Origin: Epiperipatus broadwayi
Taxonomy: Eukaryota; Onychophora; Udeonychophora; Euonychophora; Peripatidae
Direction: 5' to 3'
Length of the DNA stretch: 64,000 nt
NCBI GenBank assembly: GCA_028023455.1
Contig: JAQFVV010000012.1
Location: forward strand, 7,416,499 to 7,480,498
Shown here: positions 11,911 to 23,489 of the stretch, piece by piece
Numbering within the stretch: the stretch's first letter is position 1
How the letters are laid out: the number at the start of each line of letters is the position of its first letter
Position numbers and translations under genes: made by a program
Notes under the pieces: generated by a model
What the model was told of the DNA's origin: nothing
The model's database searches: none
Seen by the model: the letters and a program-made list of their open reading frames with translations, nothing else

Positions 11911-12442
11911 ATATTTATATATATAATAATTAAACAAAACCCCTTAATATATAATATGCAAATATGCACTTAAAATATGTATGTATGCAATATAATGCAA
12001 CATAAATCTATGTACAAAGAAAAAAAAATCCATTTAGCTTAAAGTTGAGCACTCATCGTCATCAAGTTTTCTGAGTCATTTGTTGCTCATTGTAAAGGTC
12101 TATCATTGTCTTTTAAATCCGTTGATGATTTTAGTTTTTTTTGGAGGAAGTACACCAGGTGTTGATGATGACTGATGACCCCTAGAGAAAAAGTTTAAAA
12201 TGAATTGTTAACTTGCATCTTTGATTTTGTTTTTGTACAACATATTATAAGATCTCATTCTTTGACTTTAAAGCAGTTTTACATTTGATGGAGCAGTCTA
12301 AGTTGTAGTCAAATTATTCAAAAATGTTGTTTATGGGGTCATGATATAAAATCAGTTCCTTCAGTTTTTTTGTTATCTAGGTTCTTTTCTACAGGCTTGT
12401 TGATTTTCTCTTCTTCATCCTATTACATTAATTTTTTCATAG

Positions 12443-12703
12443 TTAATTTTTCCATGTGTAATTGCAAAAGCTGTTCAATGTTGTAATCATGAATTTCTTA
12501 GCATTTTTATCCAAAATGTTGACAGAATGCTGCGTTAGTTGTTGGAAATTACTACATTGTGATGATTCTTTGATCCATATACTGAAGAAGCGATATGTGT
12601 TCAATGGTATTAGTTGTTGATACAATTCCAGTTGAAAATGTAGCTGTAAACTTAAAAAGAAAATCACTAGCACTGGAAAAAAAAGTATGATTTTACTGTG
12701 CAA
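12443..12703 (-). pseudogene. Tigger transposase C-terminal part, frameshifted
   Basis: An 86-codon open stretch on the minus strand covers the segment equivalent to the end of the DDE domain. The clearest similarity (SLLQYMDQRII) is in a neighbouring frame at about 12600-12556, so the open frame itself is only partly the ancestral one. It lies between the HTH fragment (13345-13659) and the terminal part near 12000. It cannot encode an active enzyme: the catalytic Asp residues are not identifiable. Confidence 0.45.
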
Positions 12704-13344
12704 ACATACAGAAAAAAACCAATAAAGGAAGAGAGTATGCTCACAATTGATAATTTTTTGTGCTCTTCTGAAAAATTGTTAACCATTGTGCTGAAAAAAA
12801 AAACAACCTATACTGACACTTCATTTCTTTTAAATTCATATTATTATATTATTTTTGTGAAATTATTTAGAATTAAAAAAATATTGTTTAATAATAAATA
12901 TATAAATTGTACTTCAATTTGTTTTAAAAGCATTTTTTTTATTGTATGTGATCATTATTTTTAATTTTGCAGTAAATAAAATTGTGCTTTTTTCATTGCT
13001 GAGATTGCAATATAGTTTATACAATTGTAATGAGAGTCTTCTTTCTCTTGGTTGTGCTGTGAATAACAGTGGATTTTGGTGCAATGAATTAATTAGTTCC
13101 AGAAGGTCATTCATGATATCCAGTTTATTAAACTGCATATATTTATAAATAATCAATTTAATTGCTACAGAATCAATTATTTACACAGGCAAAATCATAT
13201 AAATGTAAAAATACAGACAACATTAATTGTTGTTTTTCTATGTGGTTCACTTTCAATGTACAATTTAATTTAAATTTTTACAAGCATAAAATAAAAATTT
13301 AAACAAACTTACTCATCCTAATAAAATTTTTTACAGACTTGATT

Positions 13345-13659
13345 TCACTTCTTCCATTTTATTGTAAGATAACTTTTAGCAATAATTCTATCTGCACTAT
13401 CATCCTCATCAATCTGTCTTATAATATGAAGCAATGTAGTTCTTTTCCTGAATCTGTTGAACCACATTTTTCTGGCAATAAAATCTTTTGCATGAACAGC
13501 ATATGTATTAAAGATCTTAGCAAAAAAATCCTCAAACACATGCATAGTCTTTTCATAAATAATCACTTCATTGAAGTTATCATCTGCTATTTGCTTTAGC
13601 AAAAAAGTTCGTTCTATAATATTATAATATAAACTGCTCAATATGGATTTTTTTCCCAC
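13345..13659 (-). pseudogene. CENP-B-type HTH fragment of a Tigger transposase
   Basis: An uninterrupted 104-codon frame. Residues about 35-95 resemble the second helix-turn-helix of CENP-B/Tigger transposases, which contacts terminal-repeat DNA. Visible matches are AKDFIARKMWFNRFRKR (compare the family's ...W..RFK.R) and a following DDSADRIIAKSY (compare SAD..AA..). After this point the family would continue to the FNVDETG motif of the catalytic domain, but here the frame ends. The same region is present and more broken at 55480-55830. It is probably a relic; the intact frame could be chance. Confidence 0.55.
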
Positions 13660-14300
13660 TAAACATATACTTTTAAATTTATCCTGTTTTTTTTTAAAAA
13701 AAAAATATAATGTGGATAGTTAGTTTAGCTATAGTATATTCAGAACTTAAATTGTCATCTGTTTTTCAGCTTTTTCTTTTAAAAATATTTTTCACTTCCT
13801 TACTGATCACTTTTCAATTATTTATGTGATTTGATGTGATATTAGAATGGTAGATTCTGGAACACAAAAATGTATTCAGCATGTGCCTAGCTTGCCACTT
13901 CTAGTATGCAAACCTTTTATGAATTCTCAAGTGCTGTTAGATTATTTTTTTTATTAATTTTTGAGTCTATTTTTCTAGCCCATGATTAAAATTAATAATA
14001 GTATGTGTATGAAAATAATTTATAGTTTAAAAAAAACTAATAAAAATGAATAAATTATAGAATAAAAACTAAAAGTAAATGATGTCAGAAAACATGATGA
14101 TGTCTGATGCTTTTCTCAAAGCTGAAATGTTCAGAAAACTTTTAAAAACTTAGTTTCTATATCATCCAGTATCTCTCTGCAACATTCAGAAAGCGATGTT
14201 TATTGATTTAGCAGTTTCATGTTTTGACTATTAATTAGCTCTGAATTTTTTTTTTATGGCATTACAAAATATTAATTGAGTTGAATACTTTAAAATATAA

Positions 14301-16782
14301 AAATATATTGTATCCTTTCCTTAAAGGAAAAACTACTGAACAAAAGAGAATCGGGCTGAGATAACAATAATGTATTACAGTTAGCTTACATAAACAATGA
14401 CTATTAAAATAATATTGTTTTGACTAGTTCAAAATACACTTCTAAGATACAATATCTAATATTTTTAATAATTAAATGTAAGAAATTTAATAGATTAGAT
14501 ATAATAAAACTTATATTTACAATAAATAATTACAGTTCCAATTATAATACTCAATTTATTCATTTCAATAATAAATTCAGTTTATAACTAGCTCAAGATT
14601 ATAAACAAATAAGGTTCTATTAAAATAATAAGTACAACTATAAACCTCTTAACATGAGACATTCAGTAAGGTACACTGGCTTAAACATCGAGAATACATT
14701 CCAAAAGATACTTTCCCAAATGGCATAAGAATATTACCCCACCAAATTCACATAACAAAACTACCATATAATTCTCTCATGTCTTTAAAACACACATATA
14801 ATAATCATAAAATATGATTTATAAATTTATTACTTAATATTTCTTTAATACTAATTAGATATTTGACATTAACTAATAATTTTACTCATCTTTCAATAAA
14901 AATTTTATAATTCTCCAAAATAATAATCATAATCTCAGATTCATATCTAACAAATTAATAACCAAATGAATGAATTAATTAACACTCCATAGTTAAATAT
15001 GATGAGGGATTTTACATGATATCTAACTAATCTTACAAAATAAATCAACAGTAAGCAATTAAAATAACTTAATGTCTCTCAACATTAAATCTACTTAATA
15101 ATTAAAATTTAATAATAAAAAGTATATAATATAATAAGATTTTAAGTAAGTATTGTACAATCTCTCTTGGTTTAATGTGGCATTCTTAAAAAAATATAAT
15201 GTATTCTAATATTGTGGCAATATCAAGTATCTCTCATTGGTATTGTATCAGTTTAAAAATAATTACCAATGATCATATCTTCTATGATAATAATAATATA
15301 CGTTGTTAATCAATCAAATATAATAGAAATAATATCTAAGTAATCTTTAAGGATCATGTGCCAAGAAAGTAATATTTCAAATTATTAATTTCTGTGGGTG
15401 ATGCATATGAATGAAAAAATCAAATAAGCAATGCACAGATAAATCACAACTTGACTAAGGTAAGATTCAAAACAATTCACAAATTTATTTACAAATTAAC
15501 AATAAATTTATAACATAATATAAAAAATATATTTACAAAGGTAAAATAAGAATTAATGTTATTTAACAAATATATATATATATTTATAATAAATCTTAGC
15601 AGTAAATACAAGAAATAAAATAAAAATAGCCCTCAGTCTGGCTATTTCAAAATAAAATGAAACTTAACAACGATAAAGATAATATGTAATCTTCATTCAG
15701 TAAAATAATAGTCTATCATTTGTATTGGGAACAATTAAAATAAATTTCCTAATTTCTAAAAAAAAACTTAATCTTATACTTATTCTACAAAAAAATTTAT
15801 TTATAACGTAAACACATCATTATAAGTTTATATTTTAAAATACATCTCTTAATAAAGTCTAACAAATAAAATATTAAAAGAAAAATTATTAAAGACTTTC
15901 TTTGCAGTTTAGCAAAATATCACCCTGATATTTAAATATCAGAAAATTTCAAATAAAAAATATGAATATCTCCCTCTATAAAATTAACTGAAATGAGTTT
16001 AAAATTATTTATAATAAAATTTAAAAGAACTATTCATAAATTATATTGCTTGTATTACTTTTTGTTTTATACTCTTATAGTCATTATATCATTCAAAATC
16101 ATTTTCACTATTCACACTTTCATTTCTATTTGAATATGTATCTGTTTGAGTTAAGTGATCTCTACTATTTGTATGAATATCAATTATTCCTCTCTTAGGT
16201 TATATAATGTCTCAACATTATGTGTGAAAGAAATTTCTATATACTACATCTTGCTCTCTCACAAAATTATCTGCTTCAAACGGTTTAGTCATTACTTTGC
16301 CAACTTATAAAATTATTTTTTACGATGATACCTGTGGTGATAGATAGCAATTAAAGTGTAGGGTGTGGAGTAATTTTCTCTCTCTTTCAGGCTTGCTGAC
16401 TTGACCAGTAATAATATTATTATGAGAATTAAACCTGGCATTTTTAACATTTATGAATATACTGAATTTAAGTTGATATTTTAACTAACTAGACTATGTC
16501 AAAAGCAACTAATTAGTAGAAATTTTACATACTTATCTATGAATATTCATCTGATTTCTTCATTTTTTGAAGGGCACAAATAATGAATGGTTTTAAAACA
16601 TTATGCATTAGTATACTAAATACTTTACTGATTCATAAGAAGTAGATTAATATTCATATTTCATCAAATTTTCACCATGTTTATGATCTGTCTAAAATCC
16701 ATTACTAAGTTCCATTAAGACCGTACTAGTTCTAGAAATTCATCATATCAAAATTTGTCAGAATTTTTTTTTAAGATTCTTA
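14301..16782. other. AT-rich stretch, nothing recognised
   Basis: Strongly AT-rich. I looked for Penelope, LINE and Tigger words on both strands and for inverted repeats and found none clear. Polypyrimidine and TA-rich low-complexity patches dominate. Confidence 0.5.
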
Positions 16783-17460
16783 GTGCTTTGGTCTACAAGA
16801 CAGAATTCATCAAGGATTTTTATGTATTTAATCAAGATCATGAAAGTAGAAAGTACTGACATATTGATAAGTTTTGATGTGGAAAGTTTATTCACAAATG
16901 TACTCGATGACGAAGCATTAAGAATAAATGAGGATAATAACTTACAAACCAGAAAAACTATTTCTATTGATAGTATAATGGGATTCTTGATATTCTGCAT
17001 AATAGCGACACATTTTCAATACAACACAGATTTCTTTTAACCAAATCAATTCACCACTGCATTTCCTGATCAGCAACATTTACAAGGAAGTACTTGAAAT
17101 CACAGTTATAAAGCCATAAATCCTATTCCATCTCGTAAAATCTGGCTTAACTATGATAGTGATACATTTATTTTATGGCACATAGTGAAGAACTATTGTA
17201 TATATTGTGGACATACATCAGTAATATATCTTCTTCAGTTAAATTGACAGCAGAATTAGAATGAGAACAAAAATGGGCATTCTTAAGTATTCTAATATCA
17301 AGACTCCCTGTTCACAAAATCTAAATTAAAGTTTACAGAAAACTCATACAATCAGGAAAATATTTGGCTTATACATTCAGTCATAATAGATATCCAAAAG
17401 CAGAGTTCTACTTTACTATGGAACAGAGTAGGAACAAGTTTTCTCAGAAAACAGTGACTA
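16783..17460 (+). pseudogene. Penelope-like RT remnant, second family
   Basis: The open stretch 16783-17040 reads …TDILISFDVESLFTNV…DEALRI…SIDSIMGFL…THFQYN, the typical Penelope-like RT motif block (SFDVVSLFTNVP). In broken frames it continues with SPLHFLISNIYKEVLE near 17050-17095, a decayed D-TFILWH near 17160-17185 (the YVDDTFVLW block) and further C-terminal segments to about 17460. Its wording (ESLFTNV) differs from the copy at 45.5-46.4 kb (ISMYTNT), so two Penelope lineages are present. Stops and frameshifts make it inactive. Confidence 0.7.
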
Positions 17461-17654
17461 AAAAAAAAGAAAAATCCTACTTAGTAGCTATCATAAAGAA
17501 AACCTTAAAAAAAAAAATCAAAAGAAAAAACATAAAATACTTTAGTATATAACAAACAAATATTCCTTTCTTTATACTTTTTTACAAAGTAATAATTTAT
17601 TTTTAACTTGACAAAACTTTCTTATGGCTTCAACTATCCAGTATTATTCTTTAG

Positions 17655-18348
17655 AGTTATAACATAATAAATATATAAATTCAACATTCCTTTTCTTTTT
17701 AAAAACTTGTTTTTATTCCAACTATAATTTTCTTTCTCCTTCCAATACAACGTTTCAACTACATTCTGTAGTCATTATCAAGTTTCCTTAAAAAATAATA
17801 ATAATAAAATAAATAAAATAAAAATAAAAAACAAAAATAATAACACAAATAAATAAAATATTAATACATTCCAAATATATAATATTCAATTAAAACTATA
17901 ATATTATTATAATCTACAAATACAATTATTTACCTCCTTCCCTATCTTTAATTATTTCTTTTAAATTACCTTTATAAATTAATACTCTTATATAAATTTA
18001 TTATCTTTTCTCTAAATCTTTACCCATTAACATTCTTTTTATAACCCCCCCCCCCCTTTATATATATATATATTATTCCTATATTATCTTATTTTTTAAG
18101 GGGGGGGGGGTTATAAAAAGAATGTTAATGGGTAAAGATTTAGAGAAAAGATAATAAATTTATATAAGAAGAGTATTAATTTATAAAGGTAATTTAAAAG
18201 AAATAATTAAAGATAGGGAAGGAGGTAAATAATTGTATTTGTAGATTATAATAATATTATAGTTTTAATTGAATATTATATATTTGGAATGTATTAATAT
18301 TTTATTTATTTGTGTTATTATTTTTGTTTTTTATTTTTATTTTATTTA

Positions 18349-18379
<31 letters not shown>

Positions 18380-18530
18380 TTTTAAGGAAACTTGATAATG
18401 ACTACAGAATGTAGTTGAAACGTTGTATTGGAAGGAGAAAGAAAATTATAGTTGGAATAAAAACAAGTTTTAAAAAGAAAAGGAATGTTGAATTTATATA
18501 TTTATTATCATGGAGCTATAATTTAAAAAG
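17655..18530. repeat. Large palindrome (about 400-bp arms), degenerate Penelope termini
   Basis: The left arm at about 17655-18056 and the right arm at about 18100-18530 are near-perfect reverse complements. Examples are CCTCCTTCCCTATCTTT versus AAAGATAGGGAAGGAGG and CCAATACAACGTTTCAAC versus GTTGAAACGTTGTATTGG. The loop is TA-rich and bounded by C12 (18045-18056) and G10 (18100-18109). Each arm carries TTGATAATGACTACAGAATG…GTTGAAAC, a decayed version of the hammerhead/Penelope end block. It lies just downstream of the RT remnant and has no coding sequence. Confidence 0.8.
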
Positions 18531-18585
18531 AAAAAGAAGTGAAAAGATGTGTATATAATTATATTTATAACATAATATATATATT

Positions 18586-18760
18586 CCCAGTGTATATTGC
18601 TAGCTACAAAATGTTCAAATCATCCTCCCAAACATATTTTTTCAGCAATGTTCTCTGAATCATGTTGTTTGAAATTCAGGCTTTATATTTATTCCCAGAG
18701 AGTGTTGCTGGAAAACATAACATTTGGGCAAGGGAGGAGATTTGAATATTATATATATAC
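18586..18760. repeat. Imperfect hairpin
   Basis: TTCAAATCATCCTCCCAAACAT…CAGCAATGTTCTCTGA near 18612-18660 pairs with CAGAGAGTGTTGCTGG…AACATTTGGGC…GGAGGAGATTTGAA near 18698-18745. It is a short foldback within a cluster of palindromes. Confidence 0.55.
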
Positions 18761-18865
18761 ATTAAATGTATATATATATTAATAGACAAGAAGACATCAA
18801 ATTATAAAATTTGTTATATTTAGTTTAAATAATAATTTCAATCCATACCTTTACTTAAAATAACT

Positions 18866-19030
18866 ATCAAATCACCTCAGACATTAAGAAATTTTTAGCT
18901 ATGCCCTCTGTGAATAAAATGTATTAGAGTTTGCATCTTAAAACAGTTAGTTCAAAGAGATGCAGACTCTAATACATTTATTTTTAGAGGGCATAGCTGA
19001 AATTTTTTTTAATATTTGAGATGATTTGAT
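18866..19030. repeat. Near-perfect 165-bp hairpin
   Basis: ATCAAATCACCTCAGA at 18866 pairs with the end ATGATTTGAT at 19030. Inner words such as AGCTATGCCCTCTGTG / AGAGGGCATAGCT and AATACA/AGAGTTTGCATCT / AGATGCAGACTCTAATAC pair in register, leaving a loop of about 18 bases. It could be a small MITE or a hairpin-RNA source; no coding capacity. Confidence 0.75.
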
Positions 19031-19074
19031 ATAATTTAAATAATATAGGTTATAAGTGTTTGTGTTCATATATA

Positions 19075-19130
19075 TTTATGTTACAGCTCTGAAGAAAGAC
19101 TGCTGGACAGTCGTAATTGCATCAAGTTAA
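19075..19130 (+). repeat. Penelope end block with mutated hammerhead core
   Basis: GCTCTGAAGA is followed by a GACTG/CAGTC stem and then GTAA instead of GAAA. CUGAAGA fits the CUGANGA core, but the second core element is mutated. This marks another old Penelope terminus just upstream of the GIY-YIG remnant. Confidence 0.5.
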
Positions 19131-19535
19131 AAATAAATTATTGTATTGTAAAAAGTGTGTAAAGAAAGGAATATTTGTTTAATTATTATATAAAAATTAA
19201 TATTTATTTTATAAATAATATTTATTTTATAAAGCACAGACAGTTGAAATTGAAATTAAATTGAAAGACTGCAAACCTCTCGCCTTATTATAATACTTAT
19301 CTGACAGTCAATCAGATGTTATGGAGGCTGTCTGAATAACAACCAAACCGTAAACACATGGTAATAAAATAAAAAAGTGAAAGAAGAATTAAAATACTAT
19401 AATATATCCATACATACCAGCAATAGCAAACAATATATATATATAAAGTAGCAATCATTATAATTGAACAGCTTCTTGAAGCTTTGAATACTATGAAAAA
19501 TCAATGTACAAAACCCAAATAGAAATGCTGAAAAA

Positions 19536-19760
19536 CAAAAGCTGCTTCTTTGAAATATCATGTGAATGTGGAGGGAATATATATTAGGGATACCAGCCAC
19601 TTTACTGAAAAATTATCAAAAGAACACAAATTAACAATTAATCTAAAGTGGCAGATCATGTATGTAACAATGAAAATATATTTGATTGGGAAAATACAAG
19701 AATATTGATCAGAGAGAAAAAAGTAACATGAAACTTTATAAACCCATAACTCAACTTAGT
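19536..19760 (+). pseudogene. Penelope-like GIY-YIG endonuclease remnant
   Basis: Stitched frames give FEISCECGGNIYI-DTS near 19549-19600. This is a GIY-YIG start of the kind carried by Penelope elements, with a Cys pair before the motif. The C-terminal half follows as VADHVCNNENIFDWENTRILIREKK near 19635-19725 (compare the family's AEH…H…..W…K……). The upstream RT is absent, and an inverted repeat carrying a hammerhead core follows at 19866. The frame is interrupted by stops. Confidence 0.6.
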
Positions 19761-19966
19761 GTAATAATTCATATTATTTGGATACCATGCATTAATTATA
19801 TTCTTAAGCCAAGAAACATCACATGATCACCATTTCTTATGCTTGCTTATAACTGTTATTGAAACAGGCAAAACTCTCTACATGTATTGCCATTCAGTGC
19901 AAGCCAGAGTAATCAATGGATGCCAGCAGGCTTGTGCATAAAATTCCCATCTAGTGCTTACTCATC

Positions 19967-20018
19967 CAATATCCCCAGACTAGTTTCTGGCTTGTGGCCT
20001 TCGTCAGTGAGGAGCCTT
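19967..20018 (-). ncRNA. Candidate hammerhead ribozyme, intact core
   Basis: On the minus strand the order is stem I strand UCCUCA, core CUGACGA (CUGANGA), a short stem GGC/GCC, core GAAA, CUAG, then UC and the stem I partner UGGGGA. All invariant bases of a type I hammerhead can be placed. Stem I gives six pairs. Stem III would be the self-complementary CUAG, expected to work between two molecules. The A·A pair at the base of stem II is a weakness. Confidence 0.6.
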
Positions 20019-20454
20019 GGATCTGAGAGCACTACACCTAGATCTTGGGATCTAATTCAACCCTCCAGAAGCCACCTTTTATCTCTACTTAACCACAAAA
20101 CTATGAATCTTAAGCTGAAAATGCTATAATATTTTCAATCCAAGCTCATTAGCTTTTTGGTGACTTTGGTTCTTTAATAACCACAGCCACCACTATCTTA
20201 TTAAGCAGGATTGATTTTAAACCAAGAAACATCACATAAGATAGTGATGGCTATGGTTATTAAAGAACCAAAGTCACCAATATGTATAGGTACTGAACTG
20301 AGTTCGGACTTATATGACTATATAAGCTAATGAGCTTGGATTGAAAATATAGTATTTTCAGTTTAAGACTCATAGTTTTGTAGTTAAGTAGAGATAAAGG
20401 GTGGCTGCTGGAGAGTTGCATTAGATCCTAAGATTTAGGTGAAGTGCTTTCAGA

Positions 20455-20510
20455 TCCAAGGCTCTCATTGACGAAGGTCACAAGATGGAAACTAGTCTAG
20501 GCATATTGGA
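20455..20510 (+). ncRNA. Degenerate hammerhead core in the right arm
   Basis: This is the plus-strand copy of the block at 19967-20018. It has UUGACGA instead of CUGACGA, while GAAACUAGUC is kept and the stem I pairing is reduced. Probably inactive. Confidence 0.5.
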
Positions 20511-20612
20511 TGAAAGGCACTAGATGGGAATTTTATGCACAAGTCTTCTGACATCCATTGATTATTCTGGCTTGCACTGAGTGGCAATACATATAGAGAG
20601 TTTTAAAGATAT

Positions 20613-23489
20613 TCTTAAGAAAGAATCGAAAAATCTATAGGTCTCTTGATAGATTATTTTATGAAATTTATACTGACTGTTGCTTTTGACACTTTAAATT
20701 TAGTATTCACAATATAAAGGCACCAGATTTGATTCCCTTGCTAGTTATTGTCACTAGTCAGGCTGGTGGTACTTGAAGAAGAAAGAAAAAAATGTGCTAT
20801 TATTAACAGTTGAATGTGTTTGAAAAGTTTAAATAAAATTGTGATTTTTCTAATGACATTTAACAATTAATTCTAAATGATGGAAACAATCCAACACATA
20901 ATTATAAACTATACAAATTATATTAATTATTTACATTAAGAATTGCATAGCAAAAAAAAAAGAAAAGATAAATTTCCTGATTCATATTTTCAATTAAAAC
21001 TTGAAATTATAATTTTTAGTATCTATGAGTAGGTGTAGTTTTAAAGAAGCAATATTTCATTTTCCAAACTTGTATTAGAGAAGACATTATTTTTAAAAAA
21101 GTAAATAATCTAAATTTTTGAGTTATGGAGGAAAATGTTGAGATAGTTATTGATTAAAATAAAAAAGAGAGAGAAAGGATAACTAATATAATAAGTATTG
21201 CTGTTGATAAACCAAAGAGCCAAATAGAAAATGATATTTTATTGAAGAATGCTAGTGAATGTCTTAAAGTGATATCAACTTGAAGGTATTGGAGCTATCT
21301 TTCTTTATATTGATTCTCCATTATGTGTCTTGGTATTGTAAAATTGTTAAACTATTAAGGAGTTGGCAAATAATGACAAACATCTAATTATAATATCAAA
21401 GATTGTCATTTATTTAGTCGTATCTTTTTTTCTAGGCATCTTCAGCTTAAGAGTTGAACGTACACGTGTTTTAATTTAGATTGAGTTGTCTAAGATTAGG
21501 CTATTATAATATGATAATAGCACTTGTTTGTCATTGCTAATAATTTATCACTGATTGATTGTAATTTTGTAGTATCTCTTATTTAAAAATAAATTTGTTA
21601 TTAAACTACTCAATAACATATGTGTGTTAATGACATTATCTACACCTTGTTGGTGAAGTTTACACAATTTTTTACTAAGGGGCAGCTCATTGGTATTTAT
21701 TTAACATACTCCTAAGTTATTATTAAGAACTTATTTTTCTTTTCTTTTGTGGTTCCAGTAATTAAATAATATATTTTTCTGATCAATCTTGAGAGATACC
21801 TAGATTTACTTAAGGATAGCTTTACAGGAAAGCCATTATTTTCCAGACTAGCATCTTGGATATGGTCACGAGAATTAATGAATACCAAATGAAAGCTCAA
21901 ACTATGACTGCTGGTGCATAAACATCACATGACTTGCTGAAGGATTAATTATTGAGTTACTTTATTATCGAAACTATATGACATATTTTTATTGTTGAGC
22001 TAAATTATAAATGAGCCATCCTATATCATTTTAAACATGTAAAGAGTCATCAGAATTTATAATCAAGTGATGTAGCTTGGTTGTAATTTCTTATTAGCCT
22101 GTTACTTTCACCTGTCTTTAATCAGAAAACATATATACTTTATTATAATTTAATGTTTAGTATGAGTAAACTACTTCATATTAGTTTCATTTATGCACAT
22201 ATAACGGTTTTTTCTTTTTTTCATTAAACGTTATATTTGTGGGTTTTGTTTAACTAAACAATAGTTCATAGTGCTTTGGCCTATTCGTTTTATGTTAGCT
22301 GTGTTATTCTTACCTTTTCCTAGAACTATTTATTAGTAATATTCTTTTAACCCAGATGTTTAAAAACTTAAACGATAAAAGTATCTATTTCAAAGAATGT
22401 CATTTTCTCTCTTGCTGTTGGCATTTTGTAATGATATCAGTATGTAGTTATGGCAGATGCTTGAAAGTTTTTTTTTAAAAAAAAATGATTATAAGAAACT
22501 TAAAAAAAAAAATGGATTGAGGGAAAGAAATTTTTTTTTGTCATGTAACTAAATCTTAAAACTGTTTCAAGAAAATATTTTGTATCGACTCCCAGGGAAT
22601 TAAATGTCATTGGGATAATGATGGATTTTTCTTTCTTTTCTCTCTGCTGAAATGTAACTTCTTTAAAATGTTAAAAATCTCATTCGATTAACAATGTGCG
22701 TTCTTTGAATTATAGAAATGTTTTTGTTTATGTTTGAAACCCAGAAGAATGGAAAGGGCATTTCTAAAGTGATTATTAAATATTTTATCCTTTTAAACAA
22801 ACTTTTTAAAATAAACATTCTTTCACAAGTTAAAAATGGAATTTTTTTAATTATCATTATTGTGATTGTTATTTTAAAAATATTCTGACACTTTTGTTTT
22901 TACAGTTTCTTATTAAAATCCATTTAAATTACTGGTTTCACCTTTAAATTATCAGATATTAATGTGTGTGATTAATTATAATACTATTCACAAAAATCAA
23001 TTAAAAAGTGTTATCTTTAGTTAAGAAGTTTAATAATTTATATTTGAAGTGTTGTTGGATGTAAATAGTAATACAGTTATGTTAATATATTTGTTTAGAT
23101 GTACTGTATGTAATGTAGAGAGCAAAGCCCATGGGTTATGAGATTATGTCCAGAGGGTCTCTAATACCCGTCAGGCAATGATAATAATAACAATATATAC
23201 AGAAATTTATATATAACTATTTATTCAACAATAATAATAATAAGATAAATAGCTTTAAGAATATAATAATCCTTAAAATTAAATAATCCATTATTTTTCT
23301 ACGATAAAAATTAAATAATCTATAATTTGTTTTTCAGTGAAGGTTAACCAATTTTGCATATATGTTTTCAATTTTTAATGTTTCTTGCACATTCACCGAA
23401 CTGTATTAGCTAATACATATAGTCCTCTTAATAATATCTAATATTCATCAATTTAATTGGTTTTAACAGACAATATACTACATTTTTAT
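20613..23489. other. AT-rich stretch with one possible LINE tail
   Basis: No gene was seen. A slightly GC-richer word string at about 23110-23190 ends in GGCAATGATAATAATAACAA, which resembles the short-repeat 3' tail of a LINE. It has no recognisable coding part. The rest is AT-rich single-copy-looking sequence. Confidence 0.45.

Larger units (their letters stand above)
11570..14300 (-). mobile_element. Tigger-like (CENP-B/pogo type) DNA transposon remnant, copy A
   Basis: Minus-strand translation gives a CENP-B-type DNA-binding segment at 13659-13345 (…WFNRFRKR…). Further along is a broken transposase C-terminal segment near 12600-12556 whose stitched frame reads EHISLLQYMDQRIITM. That resembles the conserved NTTSLLQPMDQGVI block of pogo/Tigger transposases. 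Two further copies share long stretches of nucleotide sequence: 23490-25110 and 55140-59160. A SINE is inserted at 11793-11899. The DDE core between the two blocks is badly decayed. Confidence 0.65.
19866..20612. mobile_element. Snap-back Penelope terminus pair
   Basis: The left arm at 19866-20200 and the right arm at 20237-20612 are reverse complements over most of their length (GGTGACTTTGGTTCTTTAAT at 20159 versus ATTAAAGAACCAAAGTCACC near 20259; outer ends CAATGGATG/CATCCATTG). The loop is about 36 bp. CCAAGAAACATCACAT occurs both just outside the left arm (19809) and in the loop (20222). No gene lies between the arms. Each arm carries a hammerhead-like core, the left one intact. It lies directly after a Penelope nuclease remnant, which supports the origin. 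Confidence 0.75.

Noticed and set aside
14101-14140. Hammerhead-like CTGATGC…GAAA
   Set aside because: The core is CUGAUGC rather than CUGANGA and the flanks do not give stems I and III. Part of the Tigger repeat.
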